Of a DNA stretch of 64,000 nucleotides, positions 1 to 7,710 are shown piece by piece (within the stretch, counting starts at the first letter, position 1; every line of letters begins with the position of its first letter). A program made the position numbers and the translations under genes. The DNA is from Anthropogastromicrobium aceti (lineage in GTDB: Bacteria; Bacillota; Clostridia; Lachnospirales; Lachnospiraceae). A model generated the notes under the pieces. That model was not told where the DNA came from. It made no database searches and saw only the letters and a list, made by a program, of their open reading frames with translations. The stretch is from NCBI RefSeq assembly GCF_025567095.1, contig NZ_JAOQJH010000019.1; one strand, written 5' to 3'.

Positions 1-30
1 TTGTTTTTCTTCGGTGCTATACCTGTTCAT
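1..30 (-). CDS. Start of a gene running off the left edge (10 codons visible)
   Basis: Only the first ten codons are in the window (MNRYSTEEKQ), read leftward. The start is well supported: AGGAGG lies at 36-41 on the minus strand, five bases before the ATG. The product cannot be recognised from ten residues. It follows the VanZ-like gene by about 250 bases in the same direction and is preceded by one copy of the structured leader element that also precedes the nucleotidyltransferase gene at 896-1798, so it probably belongs to the same polysaccharide locus. Confidence 0.7.
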   Translation of the reverse strand, partial: MNRYSTEEKQ

Positions 31-83
31 TTCTTCCTCCTAACATCTTTCGACATTAGGTCCAAAAATTGTCCGCACTCCCT

Positions 84-113
84 GTTAACACTTTGTTAAC
101 GGTGCCTGACCCC
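84..113 (-). promoter_or_regulatory. Inverted repeat plus GGGGTCAGGCACC motif in the leader of the leftmost gene
   Basis: GTTAACA (84-90) and TGTTAAC (94-100) form a perfect 7-base inverted repeat with a three-base spacer. Directly beside it, at 101-113, is GGTGCCTGACCCC, which with one change is the reverse complement of the motif found twice at 2034-2133. It sits between the structured leader and the start of the gene at 1-30. It could be an operator or an extragenic repeat; no function is established here. Confidence 0.35.
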
Positions 114-163
114 AATGTTTTTATTCTCCCTTGGTTAGTCTATTTCTGGTATATTTTTCTTTC

Positions 164-218
164 TCACATCTCAGCCGATCATAAGATCATTGCCTGCCGC
201 CCACCACGTAGAGGTGTG
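164..218 (-). promoter_or_regulatory. Structured leader element, copy 1
   Basis: This stretch is a close repeat of 1850-1906; the first 21 bases are identical and the rest differs by scattered changes and a 2-base gap. Read on the minus strand, the ends can pair (CACACCTC with GAGATGTG, one mismatch) and an inner GATC-TTAT-GATC hairpin forms. Both copies precede a minus-strand gene of the locus. This fits a cis-acting RNA leader or a processive antitermination site, but no known family is recognised. Confidence 0.4.
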
Positions 219-277
219 CAAAGTTTCGAGCAGCGTAGGGAGCTTCTGCTCCCAGTATATCACAATTTCATCCAATT

Positions 278-889
278 TTACAGACGTTTTCTTGCCTTCA
301 TCGCTACATAGTACAATAAGCCGCCAATCATTCCACCAACTGTGTTATAGAAGATGTCTGATAGCTGGAATGTTCCCAAACGAAGCAATAATTGCAGCAT
401 CTCAATGCTTATCGAAAAGCAAAATGCTATCTTCCCGCTTTGCCATAGGATTTTCTTCAAGCTGTTTCCAATCTTTTCCTCGAATGTCCACATCACTACT
501 GCTGAAAACGGCACCATCATGATTACGTTCTCGATGCACTCGGTGGTCAGTTTCTGTTCGCCGTTCACAGTCTCCCAGATACCCCAACCGCCCATGACAT
601 CGGATAAAGGATTCATCCACAGCTGACGGTTTAACAGGGTTCGGAACAGAATAAGTGAAGTCACAAAGGCCAGGAAGAATAGTTTCCGGAAGAACACACT
701 CTCCTTGAATTTCTGATACCATGTCATCATGGCAATCTTCCAACCTTTTCCTGCTCCAATAGATTCATAAGCATAAAGATAGAAAAACATTGCGAGGAAG
801 GAAAGAAGAAGCGAGAATCCAAACGGCTCATAGAGAGCAGTCAGGATGTTTGTGAGGATTTTCCCTAGTAAATCAATCGTTTCTTTCAT
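278..889 (-). CDS. VanZ-like membrane protein
   Basis: A 203-residue protein with four to five predicted membrane helices. The VanZ-family pattern is visible: an asparagine helix near residue 120 (ENVIMMVPF) and a later block near 160-187 (SISIEMLQLLLRLG, then DIFYNTVGGMIGG). In VanZ the family is linked to low-level teicoplanin resistance, but most members, often beside cell-surface polysaccharide genes, have no proven role. The ATG lies six bases after the stop of the upstream nucleotidyltransferase, so the two genes are probably co-transcribed and translationally coupled; there is no clear ribosome site of its own. Localisation is the cell membrane. Function inferred only at family level. 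Confidence 0.75.
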   Translation of the reverse strand: MKETIDLLGKILTNILTALYEPFGFSLLLSFLAMFFYLYAYESIGAGKGWKIAMMTWYQKFKESVFFRKLFFLAFVTSLILFRTLLNRQLWMNPLSDVMGGWGIWETVNGEQKLTTECIENVIMMVPFSAVVMWTFEEKIGNSLKKILWQSGKIAFCFSISIEMLQLLLRLGTFQLSDIFYNTVGGMIGGLLYYVAMKARKRL

Positions 890-895
890 CGTCGT

Positions 896-1798
896 TTACA
901 GATCACTGAACAGGTCGGCCTTGTACACGCCGTCCTCCAGCATCTTCTTGAAGCTATCCTTTACTGCTGCAACGTCCTCATGGTAGGTCATGCCGTACCA
1001 TGTGTCGTTTGTCTTCAGGACTTTCACGGACATCTTTCCCTGTTCCAATAGCTCACCGATGAAAATCGGAATCAGATACTCTGCTTTCAGCGGATTTTCA
1101 GGTACTTCCTTCTCGAAAAACTCTTTGAAGCCTTGCTCCAGAACATCCAAGAACTCTGGAGTTAATCCCCACATATTCATGGAAACCAAAGAATTCACAT
1201 CAACGACTACGCCGTCCGCTTCTGCACCGTTTGCAGTCTTTACGATATCCTTGGTCTCTACAACTTCAGTCAGATTCCCATTCTCATCCATCTTGCAGAT
1301 ACCACGGGTCACGCCACCATTATCAGACAGCGTGTTCTTCAACACAAAACCTGCCATACAGGACTTACCGCCATTCACCAGATACTCATGAACAGCCTTG
1401 AAGCCTTCTTTGCCATAGTAATCGTCTGCATTGATCACAATAAAAGGAGTCTTGATGACCTTCTTTGCTGCAAGCACTGCCTGACCAGTTCCCCACGGCT
1501 TTGTACGACCTTCCGGCAGAGTTCCCGGAATATCCTTAATATCTTGGAAAGCATAGTCTACAGTTACATTATGAGCAGAGCAAATAGCTGCAATACGGTC
1601 ACCGATCACCTCTTTAAACTCTTTCTCGATATCCTTACGGATAATAAATACCACATGGTTAAAGCCTGCCTCAATTGCATCATGAATCGAGTAGTCCATG
1701 ATGATATGATTTGAAGCATCCACTGGCTCCAACTGTTTAATTCCTGTTCCAAAACGGCTACCGATACCGGCTGCCATGATAAGTAATGTTGTGTTCAT
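896..1798 (-). CDS. Sugar-phosphate nucleotidyltransferase family protein
   Basis: About 300 residues. The N-terminus carries the NTP-transferase nucleotide-binding signature (MAAGIGSRFGTGIKQL), followed by a Rossmann-like domain with the metal-binding aspartates near VINADDYYG. Family members transfer a nucleotide to a sugar phosphate or related alcohol phosphate; the substrate cannot be told. An ATG 13 codons further upstream (1837) is open, but the shorter start at 1798 places the signature at the usual distance from the N-terminus; neither start has a good Shine-Dalgarno sequence. It lies downstream of structured leader copy 2 and upstream of the VanZ-like gene. It is probably the last activation enzyme of the capsule locus or the start of a small separate operon. 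Confidence 0.75.
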   Translation of the reverse strand: MNTTLLIMAAGIGSRFGTGIKQLEPVDASNHIIMDYSIHDAIEAGFNHVVFIIRKDIEKEFKEVIGDRIAAICSAHNVTVDYAFQDIKDIPGTLPEGRTKPWGTGQAVLAAKKVIKTPFIVINADDYYGKEGFKAVHEYLVNGGKSCMAGFVLKNTLSDNGGVTRGICKMDENGNLTEVVETKDIVKTANGAEADGVVVDVNSLVSMNMWGLTPEFLDVLEQGFKEFFEKEVPENPLKAEYLIPIFIGELLEQGKMSVKVLKTNDTWYGMTYHEDVAAVKDSFKKMLEDGVYKADLFSDL

Positions 1799-1849
1799 AA
1801 TTTTTCGTACATTTTTCTGACGATATTCTTTTACCATAGGTTTCGTTCT

Positions 1850-1906
1850 TCACATCTCAGCCGATCATAACAAATCGTTGCCTGCTGCTCACCACGAAGA
1901 GGTGTG
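1850..1906 (-). promoter_or_regulatory. Structured leader element, copy 2
   Basis: Second copy of the element at 164-218, ending about 50 bases before the nucleotidyltransferase start. The pairing ends are CACACCTC (1899-1906) and GAGATGTG (1851-1858), and an inner CGAT/ATCG hairpin replaces the GATC/GATC one of copy 1, so pairing is kept although bases differ. That supports an RNA structure rather than a simple DNA repeat. The mechanism is unknown. Confidence 0.4.
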
Positions 1907-1925
1907 TGATTATCAGAGCGGCTAC

Positions 1926-1943
1926 CGTGTGGATTTCCACACG
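1926..1943. promoter_or_regulatory. Perfect 8-base palindrome
   Basis: CGTGTGGA and TCCACACG are separated by two bases, upstream of the leader element and nucleotidyltransferase gene. It may be an operator; it lacks a following T run, so it is not a typical terminator. Confidence 0.3.
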
Positions 1944-1967
1944 ACTTTATTTTACCAAAGCCTGATA

Positions 1968-2133
1968 CTAATTCGACAGTATTCGACTTTTTAGTCATTT
2001 TTTGTTCATTTTACGTTTACAGTTTAGTACCAGGGGTCTGGCACCTGGAGCGTTTTCTAATTCGACAGTATTCGACTTTTTAGTCATTTTTTGTTCATTT
2101 TGCGTTTACAGTTTAGTACCAGGGGTCTGGCAC
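1968..2133. repeat. Two 77-base tandem-type direct repeats
   Basis: Copies at 1968-2044 and 2057-2133 are offset by 89 bases and differ at one position. Each contains two GTCGAAT units ten bases apart (one helical turn) on the minus strand and ends with the CCAGGGGTCTGGCAC motif that recurs inverted at 101-113. The second copy runs into the acyltransferase gene and encodes its last nine or so residues. The 300-base stretch 1799-2105 otherwise holds only the leader element and the palindrome; I see no gene in it. Confidence 0.8.
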
Positions 2134-3137
2134 GTAATGCTCGCAATAGCGTCTGATATTTTTCCATAGACCACGCTTAAAATAATTCCAACAGCAATCA
2201 CCAATCCATATGATATATATCCATATCTATCGCCATACTGATTCTCAAACAACTCGATAAAACCTGAATATTCAATTGCCTGAATTAAAAAAATATTCCA
2301 CAAGTACATTTCTAATGAATGCTTGCCAAAGAAGCCAAAGAAGTCGTTCATAATTTTTGAATTAACCTTAGACAGAAACCATGTCGAAACTGTAATAATT
2401 GGTACTGCAAGTAAGCTCCAAGATATATCGTTTATCACATCAAATGTTTTCAGAGGTGTTACAGCTTTCATCACATAAAAAACAATACATATAGCTCCAA
2501 ATAACCATCCATTATATTTATCTGTCATAACCTTTTCCGCACAATAATACCCAATAATATAAACTATTACGCTCGAAAACACCTGTGAAAGATGGCTATA
2601 CAGTTGCATATCAAATAGACTTACCACAGATGCAATCACAAATATTATCACAGCAATACCAATAATTTTACTATCCCTTATTACCTTTTTTTGCCTGCCT
2701 CCTTCAATCCAGTCAAAAAAGTACGGAAATATCAAATATATAGGAAACAACATAGCTACATACCAAGCTCCTTGATGATCTATCCAGAACGAAAGTGTGC
2801 TAAGTTCATAAAAAAAGGCAAGTATGTCGTGCTGAATCAATATATACTTAACTCCATACCAAGTTCCCGCAATCAGCAAATAAGGTACAAATGCCCTTTT
2901 AAATCTTCTTTTATAAAATTCAATCTTACTGTATCCTCCCCCACGAGTTTTTAGAGAAGAATATAATCCTATTGAAGATAGAAATACAAAAATGTAAACA
3001 CCAATGCCACCATAGCTAAATAATTCTGATACACTTTTAGGCAAGACAATAATATTTCTTGAATGTACAAGCAAAACTCCAATAGCAGCTATACCCATTA
3101 ATTGTTTTCGATATTTGTTAATTGATAAATCATTCAT
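2106..3137 (-). CDS. Acyltransferase family 3 membrane protein (O-acetyltransferase)
   Basis: A 343-residue integral membrane protein with about ten hydrophobic helices. The N-terminus has the family's motif of a hydrophobic segment with histidine (GVLLVHSRN), then the GVYIFVFLSSIGLY segment matching the conserved second helix of acyltransferase family 3. Such proteins carry acyl groups, usually acetyl, onto extracellular polysaccharides at the membrane. The start has a well-placed GGGGAG. The C-terminal residues TCQTPGTKL are read from the repeat copy at 2057-2133, so the original end of the gene has probably been replaced by repeat DNA. It is the last gene of the AT-rich end of the first capsule operon. 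Confidence 0.85.
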   Translation of the reverse strand: MNDLSINKYRKQLMGIAAIGVLLVHSRNIIVLPKSVSELFSYGGIGVYIFVFLSSIGLYSSLKTRGGGYSKIEFYKRRFKRAFVPYLLIAGTWYGVKYILIQHDILAFFYELSTLSFWIDHQGAWYVAMLFPIYLIFPYFFDWIEGGRQKKVIRDSKIIGIAVIIFVIASVVSLFDMQLYSHLSQVFSSVIVYIIGYYCAEKVMTDKYNGWLFGAICIVFYVMKAVTPLKTFDVINDISWSLLAVPIITVSTWFLSKVNSKIMNDFFGFFGKHSLEMYLWNIFLIQAIEYSGFIELFENQYGDRYGYISYGLVIAVGIILSVVYGKISDAIASITCQTPGTKL

Positions 3138-3317
3138 TCTCTACTCCCCTATTTTATGTAAGTTTAAATTAAAGCTATATATATTGCAGGATGTTCCAAC
3201 ATATATTTCATATCCCTGTATGTTACACTAGTTGACAATTATCGGCTCTTAAGTTGACTACAACATTGTGGCAGTGCCAAAGGTCTTGCACAAGGCACCT
3301 AACTGGTATTCTGCAGG

Positions 3318-4241
3318 TTACTTATTTTTCATAACCCATATTATTTTATATGCACTAGCGATAAAAATTAAAACTTTACATAACAACGGATTTACTTTAT
3401 TAATTAAAGCATCATTGCCAAACAGAATACTTTTATCATTCACAATACAGGCATATGTTAATGCAAGAGGTTTTCGAATAGCACTTTTTACTTGATAGCG
3501 CAAATACCAACTATAAAATTCATTTAGATAAATACACTCTGAAACAATTTTACTCTCAATATTATAATCACAAGACTTTATTTGTTTGGTAACGCTATCT
3601 TCATGAACCTCATATATTCTTAGGCATTGTTGCAAAAATAACTTCTTATGATATTTTTTTGCTATTCTAAACCAAACTGTTGACTCTGACAAAAAATGTC
3701 CTTTCACTTCAATATTTTTAAACTCTCGCATTATATCAGTTCGAATCATTCCCCATTTCTCGCCCTTAATTTTACATTTAAAAGTCATTTCAAGGTCATT
3801 TGAAACCATTCGATCCTGTGGATAAGGTGTTCCTATCATATTGCCATTCTGATCCATGCAATGAACACCAACTCCAGAATAATCCCAACGTTCATTTTCT
3901 GGAATGGAAAGCCACGCATTCCAGAAGATCTCCAAAGCCTCCGCTATAATATAATCGTCAGAATCAAGCGGAACAAACATCTCACCTTTGGCGACATCCA
4001 CAGCACGATTTTGAGCAATATGTTTACCACTATTGTGTTCCAAGTATATATATGTAATAGGAAAATCTGCATTTTCTATTATTTTCTTTATAACAGTATC
4101 TGAATCATCAGTACTCCCATCGTTTACTATTATCCATTCAAATTCCTTAAAAGTTTGTTTTTGTAATGAATCGTAAACTCTACTTAGTAACCCCCCCCGA
4201 TTAAAAACTGGGGTAAAAACAGAAAATTTATATTGACACAT
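3318..4241 (-). CDS. Glycosyltransferase family 2
   Basis: A 307-residue GT-A enzyme. The N-terminus has the family opening (FSVFTPVFNRGG), the nucleotide-binding NDGSTDDS near residue 40 and the metal-binding DSDD near residue 94. It transfers a sugar from a nucleotide sugar to a lipid-linked intermediate on the cytoplasmic face; donor and linkage are unknown. GGAGG lies nine bases before the ATG. Codons 15-17 (Arg-Gly-Gly) are written as a run of eight G (C8 at 4191-4198 on the plus strand); a one-base slip would abolish the enzyme, so this gene is a candidate for on/off phase variation. In this sequence the frame is open. The 180-base gap at 3138-3317 holds no recognisable gene. Confidence 0.88.
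   Translation of the reverse strand: MCQYKFSVFTPVFNRGGLLSRVYDSLQKQTFKEFEWIIVNDGSTDDSDTVIKKIIENADFPITYIYLEHNSGKHIAQNRAVDVAKGEMFVPLDSDDYIIAEALEIFWNAWLSIPENERWDYSGVGVHCMDQNGNMIGTPYPQDRMVSNDLEMTFKCKIKGEKWGMIRTDIMREFKNIEVKGHFLSESTVWFRIAKKYHKKLFLQQCLRIYEVHEDSVTKQIKSCDYNIESKIVSECIYLNEFYSWYLRYQVKSAIRKPLALTYACIVNDKSILFGNDALINKVNPLLCKVLIFIASAYKIIWVMKNK
4191..4198. repeat. C8 homopolymer inside GT2 gene
   Basis: Eight consecutive C on the plus strand (G8 in the coding strand) near the start of the GT2 gene at 3318-4241. The reading frame is intact at this length. Confidence 0.9.
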
Positions 4242-4316
4242 AAACTAGTACCTCCAAATTCATCTTTAATCTCAATATAATTAATTCACATAATTTTCCA
4301 ATATACCAGCCCCATG

Positions 4317-5678
4317 CTACCCTTGCTTTATCGCATTTTTCATGTATCTGACTAACCATATCGTTTGTACTACCAAATATGGAATAAAGGCACAAATATT
4401 TGCTGCCACTATTGCCGCATAACTATTAGTAGCACGAGCTAATATATATGTAAACGCAACATCGATGATTGCACCAATTGTCAAGAAAACTGATTGTAAT
4501 TTTAATTCTCCCAGTCCATTTACAAAACATGTAATAGCCCCTGACCAAATCATCACAGAACCATATAATGCAAATAATGCTGCTATTCCATAATTTACAG
4601 AAATAGAGTCTACACCCAACCATATATCAAAAACGAACTGTAGCGGAACAATCAAAGCAAATTCAGCACATATAGCTAACAATGCGATAATAATGAATCT
4701 TTTGAACAAATTATACATCCAGTTATAATTTCCTTCTACCTGCGCTTTTGTGACAGCTGACCATATCGGAGTAGTTGCTAACGTTACAAAAGTTCCAATC
4801 AATGTAAAGATTTTATTATAAATATTAAAGTCAACCGTTGCTGCATTCCCGACAAACAAAGTTACAAAATAACTATTTGTACTGTTTAAAATCATAGCCA
4901 TTAGTTGGATCCAAAGAAAAATACCTCCGATTTTTAATGTCGATAATGCATATTCTTTTTTGACAAATTTAACTGATGGTGCGATTTTTTTGTTAGTTAT
5001 GCCAAACACTGCAAATGTAGTTAAAATAAGTGGTCCATTTACAGCAATCAAATATGCAAATGCCATATTTACAATGCTTCCATTACAATTCATATTAATA
5101 GCAAATGATGCATATAATAGCATTATTACATTGGTTAAAAGATTTAATAAGCTAGGTATGAACGCTTTTTGCAACGCATACAAAACAGATGTAATAAGGC
5201 GCAATACAAATTGTAAAATTATACTTACCAACAAAATTGTTAATGCTTTTCTTAATACATCAGATTCCAGAACATCTGTATCAATGTTAAAAACCGTATT
5301 CCAATTCACGAATTGGGAAAGTACAACTATTACCACAATGATAATTAAAGATACACCAAACAAAAACATGTATGCAGAAGAAACATATTTTCTTCCCTCA
5401 TCTTTATCATCGCTTTGAAGTGCTCCTACAAGTTTATTTCTCAAGCCATTCCCAATACCCATGTCGCAATTAAGAATCCAAGCAAGAACTGATAAAATAG
5501 TAAACCAAACTCCCAAAATTTCATTGTTATTAAAATATCGAATATAAGTCGGAGTTGTAAATAAACCAATAAATAAAGAAAATCCCTTAACTCCAAAGGA
5601 TCCAATTATATTAGCAAATAGTGTCTTTGTATCTTTGCTTTTTATTGAAACCTTTGATTTAATTTTATCTTTCAACAT
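4317..5678 (-). CDS. Wzx-type polysaccharide flippase (MOP superfamily)
   Basis: A 453-residue protein with about twelve to fourteen membrane helices. The start of the first transmembrane bundle (FANIIGSFGVKGFSLFIGL, then TPTYIRYF) is typical of polysaccharide biosynthesis exporters. It would flip the undecaprenyl-linked repeat unit to the outer face of the membrane for polymerisation. The ATG overlaps the end of the upstream hexapeptide acyltransferase gene by seven bases, indicating co-transcription. A second flippase gene of this type lies at 38327-39751 in the other polymer cluster, so the strain likely makes two separate polymers. Confidence 0.88.
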   Translation of the reverse strand: MLKDKIKSKVSIKSKDTKTLFANIIGSFGVKGFSLFIGLFTTPTYIRYFNNNEILGVWFTILSVLAWILNCDMGIGNGLRNKLVGALQSDDKDEGRKYVSSAYMFLFGVSLIIIVVIVVLSQFVNWNTVFNIDTDVLESDVLRKALTILLVSIILQFVLRLITSVLYALQKAFIPSLLNLLTNVIMLLYASFAINMNCNGSIVNMAFAYLIAVNGPLILTTFAVFGITNKKIAPSVKFVKKEYALSTLKIGGIFLWIQLMAMILNSTNSYFVTLFVGNAATVDFNIYNKIFTLIGTFVTLATTPIWSAVTKAQVEGNYNWMYNLFKRFIIIALLAICAEFALIVPLQFVFDIWLGVDSISVNYGIAALFALYGSVMIWSGAITCFVNGLGELKLQSVFLTIGAIIDVAFTYILARATNSYAAIVAANICAFIPYLVVQTIWLVRYMKNAIKQG

Positions 5679-6361
5679 CCTGTCTTTTCCCTTTCAACCT
5701 TAATAAGAAACTTATCTATATCCTCAAAATACTCAGAATGCTTTACAATCCATTCTTCATCTTTCTTCCACCATTGTATATTTAAGAGTTTCTCAACCTT
5801 AATAGTATCAAAACGGTATTTTATAACACATGCTGGAACACCACCAACAATAGCATATGGTGGCACATCTTTTGTAACAATAGCTCCTGCTGCAACTATT
5901 GCACCATCTCCTATTTGTACTCCCCCCATAATTCTAGCATCAGATCCAATCCACACATCATTCCCAATTCCCACACTATATTGTTCTTTAACATATAAAT
6001 ACTCTTCAAACTTATTCATTCCAACATACGTAAATCCTGATTGTTTTTTTATAGAATAAAAGGCTGGATGTGTTGATACAAATTGTGATGTAGGGTGTCT
6101 GCCTATAATAGCTTTTACATTACTACCTATTGAGCAATATCGACCTATTGTAACGTGATGTAATTCTGTTCCAGTGTTAAAATAAGAACCTTTTCCAATT
6201 TTGCAATCAAATAATTTCGTTCCCTTTGAAAATCGATTGTTACCTTCTAGTTCACAACTCTGATCAACATATGCGCCCTTTTCAATAATACAATTTTTCT
6301 CTTTTTTTACTTTGCATCTCCATAAAATCTGTTGGATTTTATGTTTTATTCTTCTAATCAT
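5672..6361 (-). CDS. Hexapeptide-repeat acetyltransferase
   Basis: A 229-residue left-handed beta-helix protein. Hexapeptide turns are clear from about residue 25 to 170 (GSYFNTG, GRYCSIGSNVK, GNDVWIGSDARIMGGVQIGDG, GAIVAAGAIV), with the GGVPACVIK exit motif and an extended loop containing the likely active-site region after GRHP. This arrangement matches the CatB/xenobiotic acyltransferase group, which acetylates sugars or other hydroxyl/amino acceptors using acetyl-CoA. It lies between the polymerase-like gene (4-base gap) and the flippase (overlap), so it presumably modifies a sugar of the capsule repeat unit in the cytoplasm. Confidence 0.85.
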   Translation of the reverse strand: MIRRIKHKIQQILWRCKVKKEKNCIIEKGAYVDQSCELEGNNRFSKGTKLFDCKIGKGSYFNTGTELHHVTIGRYCSIGSNVKAIIGRHPTSQFVSTHPAFYSIKKQSGFTYVGMNKFEEYLYVKEQYSVGIGNDVWIGSDARIMGGVQIGDGAIVAAGAIVTKDVPPYAIVGGVPACVIKYRFDTIKVEKLLNIQWWKKDEEWIVKHSEYFEDIDKFLIKVEREKTGC

Positions 6362-6365
6362 ATAT

Positions 6366-7679
6366 TTACCTCAAATATATTCCATTTTCGTATTTCAAAT
6401 GATCATTTTTCCTGTTAACTAGAAGCCAAATACTAATACACACAATAAATGGATAAAAAACCTTTGATTGTGCCATCACTGATTGAAAAAACAAAATCAT
6501 AAAAGTAATTTTAGCAGCCACCGTTAAGCTAGAACTTCTAACAACAGGATAAATATACCATATAATTGTAGCAAAAAAAGGTATGATCCCCAAAGCTGCA
6601 CCAAAAGCCATCAAAGCTCCACCTGCTGATCCTGCCAATTGTTGCTGTATGACCGAAAACGTAGTATCAAAGCCTGCCCCTAACGGATGCATAATCATAA
6701 GCAATGCTGATGTTCCTATTGTGCCCAAACGCCACACTCCTGTTGATGCTGTTATGTCCATATTTCCTTCATTAAATAGCTTTCCGATTACTGCAGTATA
6801 TAGTAAACTATTATTTCCACGAATATTGTAATCTAAAATCAAAAAAATGGCAGCTAAAAACAGTAATCCCAAAATTGTTTTTCTTATATTTGTCATATTA
6901 CTATAATCTTTTATAAAGAAAAAAGTTATGAAATATGACAATAGAATAAGATATCCTGATGTGGATTGTGTTGTAAGTATAGCCAATGTAATTACAATAA
7001 ACCTTCTTTTCATCTGTTTATTATTGAACAGATAAAATTGTGGTAAGAATAAAAGAAAAAACATCGCACAATTTAAAACAATCTGATAGTTACCAGGTTC
7101 TGTAAAGATTCCTAGATTCCTAGTCATTTCACCCTCACGCATTGTAAACAGTAACTTTCCCCATGCTGTATATGATATATTAACCATACTACCACCATAA
7201 GCAGCTGCACTCCAATCATTATAAGAAAAGGAAGATTTGAAAGGACTAAGTAACATTTTAAGAATGTTGGGAGAGAATATCTGCAATAAATAACAGATTA
7301 CACTCAATCCAGCAAAACAATAGACAACATTTATCACACGAGTAGGAAACATTTTTTTATCCACACTCACTGTAAGAAATGCCATCATAATACATGAAAG
7401 ATAATCTACCAACGCTGAAAGTCCCACACCACCTACTGTGTATCTAACTATCATGACTGCAATAACCAAAATAGCAGAAATATACAGACAATATTGATTG
7501 CCATATTTCTTTTTATTTAAAAAAATAGCTAAAAATCCCACAATTATAATTGTATACGAGACTATTTGAATATATATGGGTCTTTCTACTTTAATGTCAG
7601 CGTATAGAACACCTCCATTATAAATCATCATTAAGTATATGAGCGCATATTGTATCAACGCACTTTTCCTAATAATCAC
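6366..7679 (-). CDS. Wzy-like O-antigen/capsule polymerase
   Basis: A 437-residue protein with about ten to twelve hydrophobic helices and no soluble domain. A large extracytoplasmic loop is visible in the middle third, around residues 130-190 (TREGEMTRNLGIFTEPGNYQ), where the GIFTEPG segment resembles that of O-antigen ligase/polymerase family proteins. It would join flipped repeat units at the outer membrane face. The start is a GTG at 7679 with GGAGG nine bases upstream. Its place between a glycosyltransferase and the flippase fits a Wzx/Wzy-dependent pathway. Sequence conservation in this family is low, so the call rests on topology and context. Confidence 0.75.
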   Translation of the reverse strand: MIIRKSALIQYALIYLMMIYNGGVLYADIKVERPIYIQIVSYTIIIVGFLAIFLNKKKYGNQYCLYISAILVIAVMIVRYTVGGVGLSALVDYLSCIMMAFLTVSVDKKMFPTRVINVVYCFAGLSVICYLLQIFSPNILKMLLSPFKSSFSYNDWSAAAYGGSMVNISYTAWGKLLFTMREGEMTRNLGIFTEPGNYQIVLNCAMFFLLFLPQFYLFNNKQMKRRFIVITLAILTTQSTSGYLILLSYFITFFFIKDYSNMTNIRKTILGLLFLAAIFLILDYNIRGNNSLLYTAVIGKLFNEGNMDITASTGVWRLGTIGTSALLMIMHPLGAGFDTTFSVIQQQLAGSAGGALMAFGAALGIIPFFATIIWYIYPVVRSSSLTVAAKITFMILFFQSVMAQSKVFYPFIVCISIWLLVNRKNDHLKYENGIYLR

Positions 7680-7710
7680 AGCTTACATCCTCCATTATAA
7701 ATGTTTCCTT

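Noticed and set aside
3138..3317. Plus-strand TTGACA/TTGACT words near 3233-3262 taken as a promoter
   Set aside because: No plus-strand gene follows; the open frame there is a shadow of the GT2 gene.
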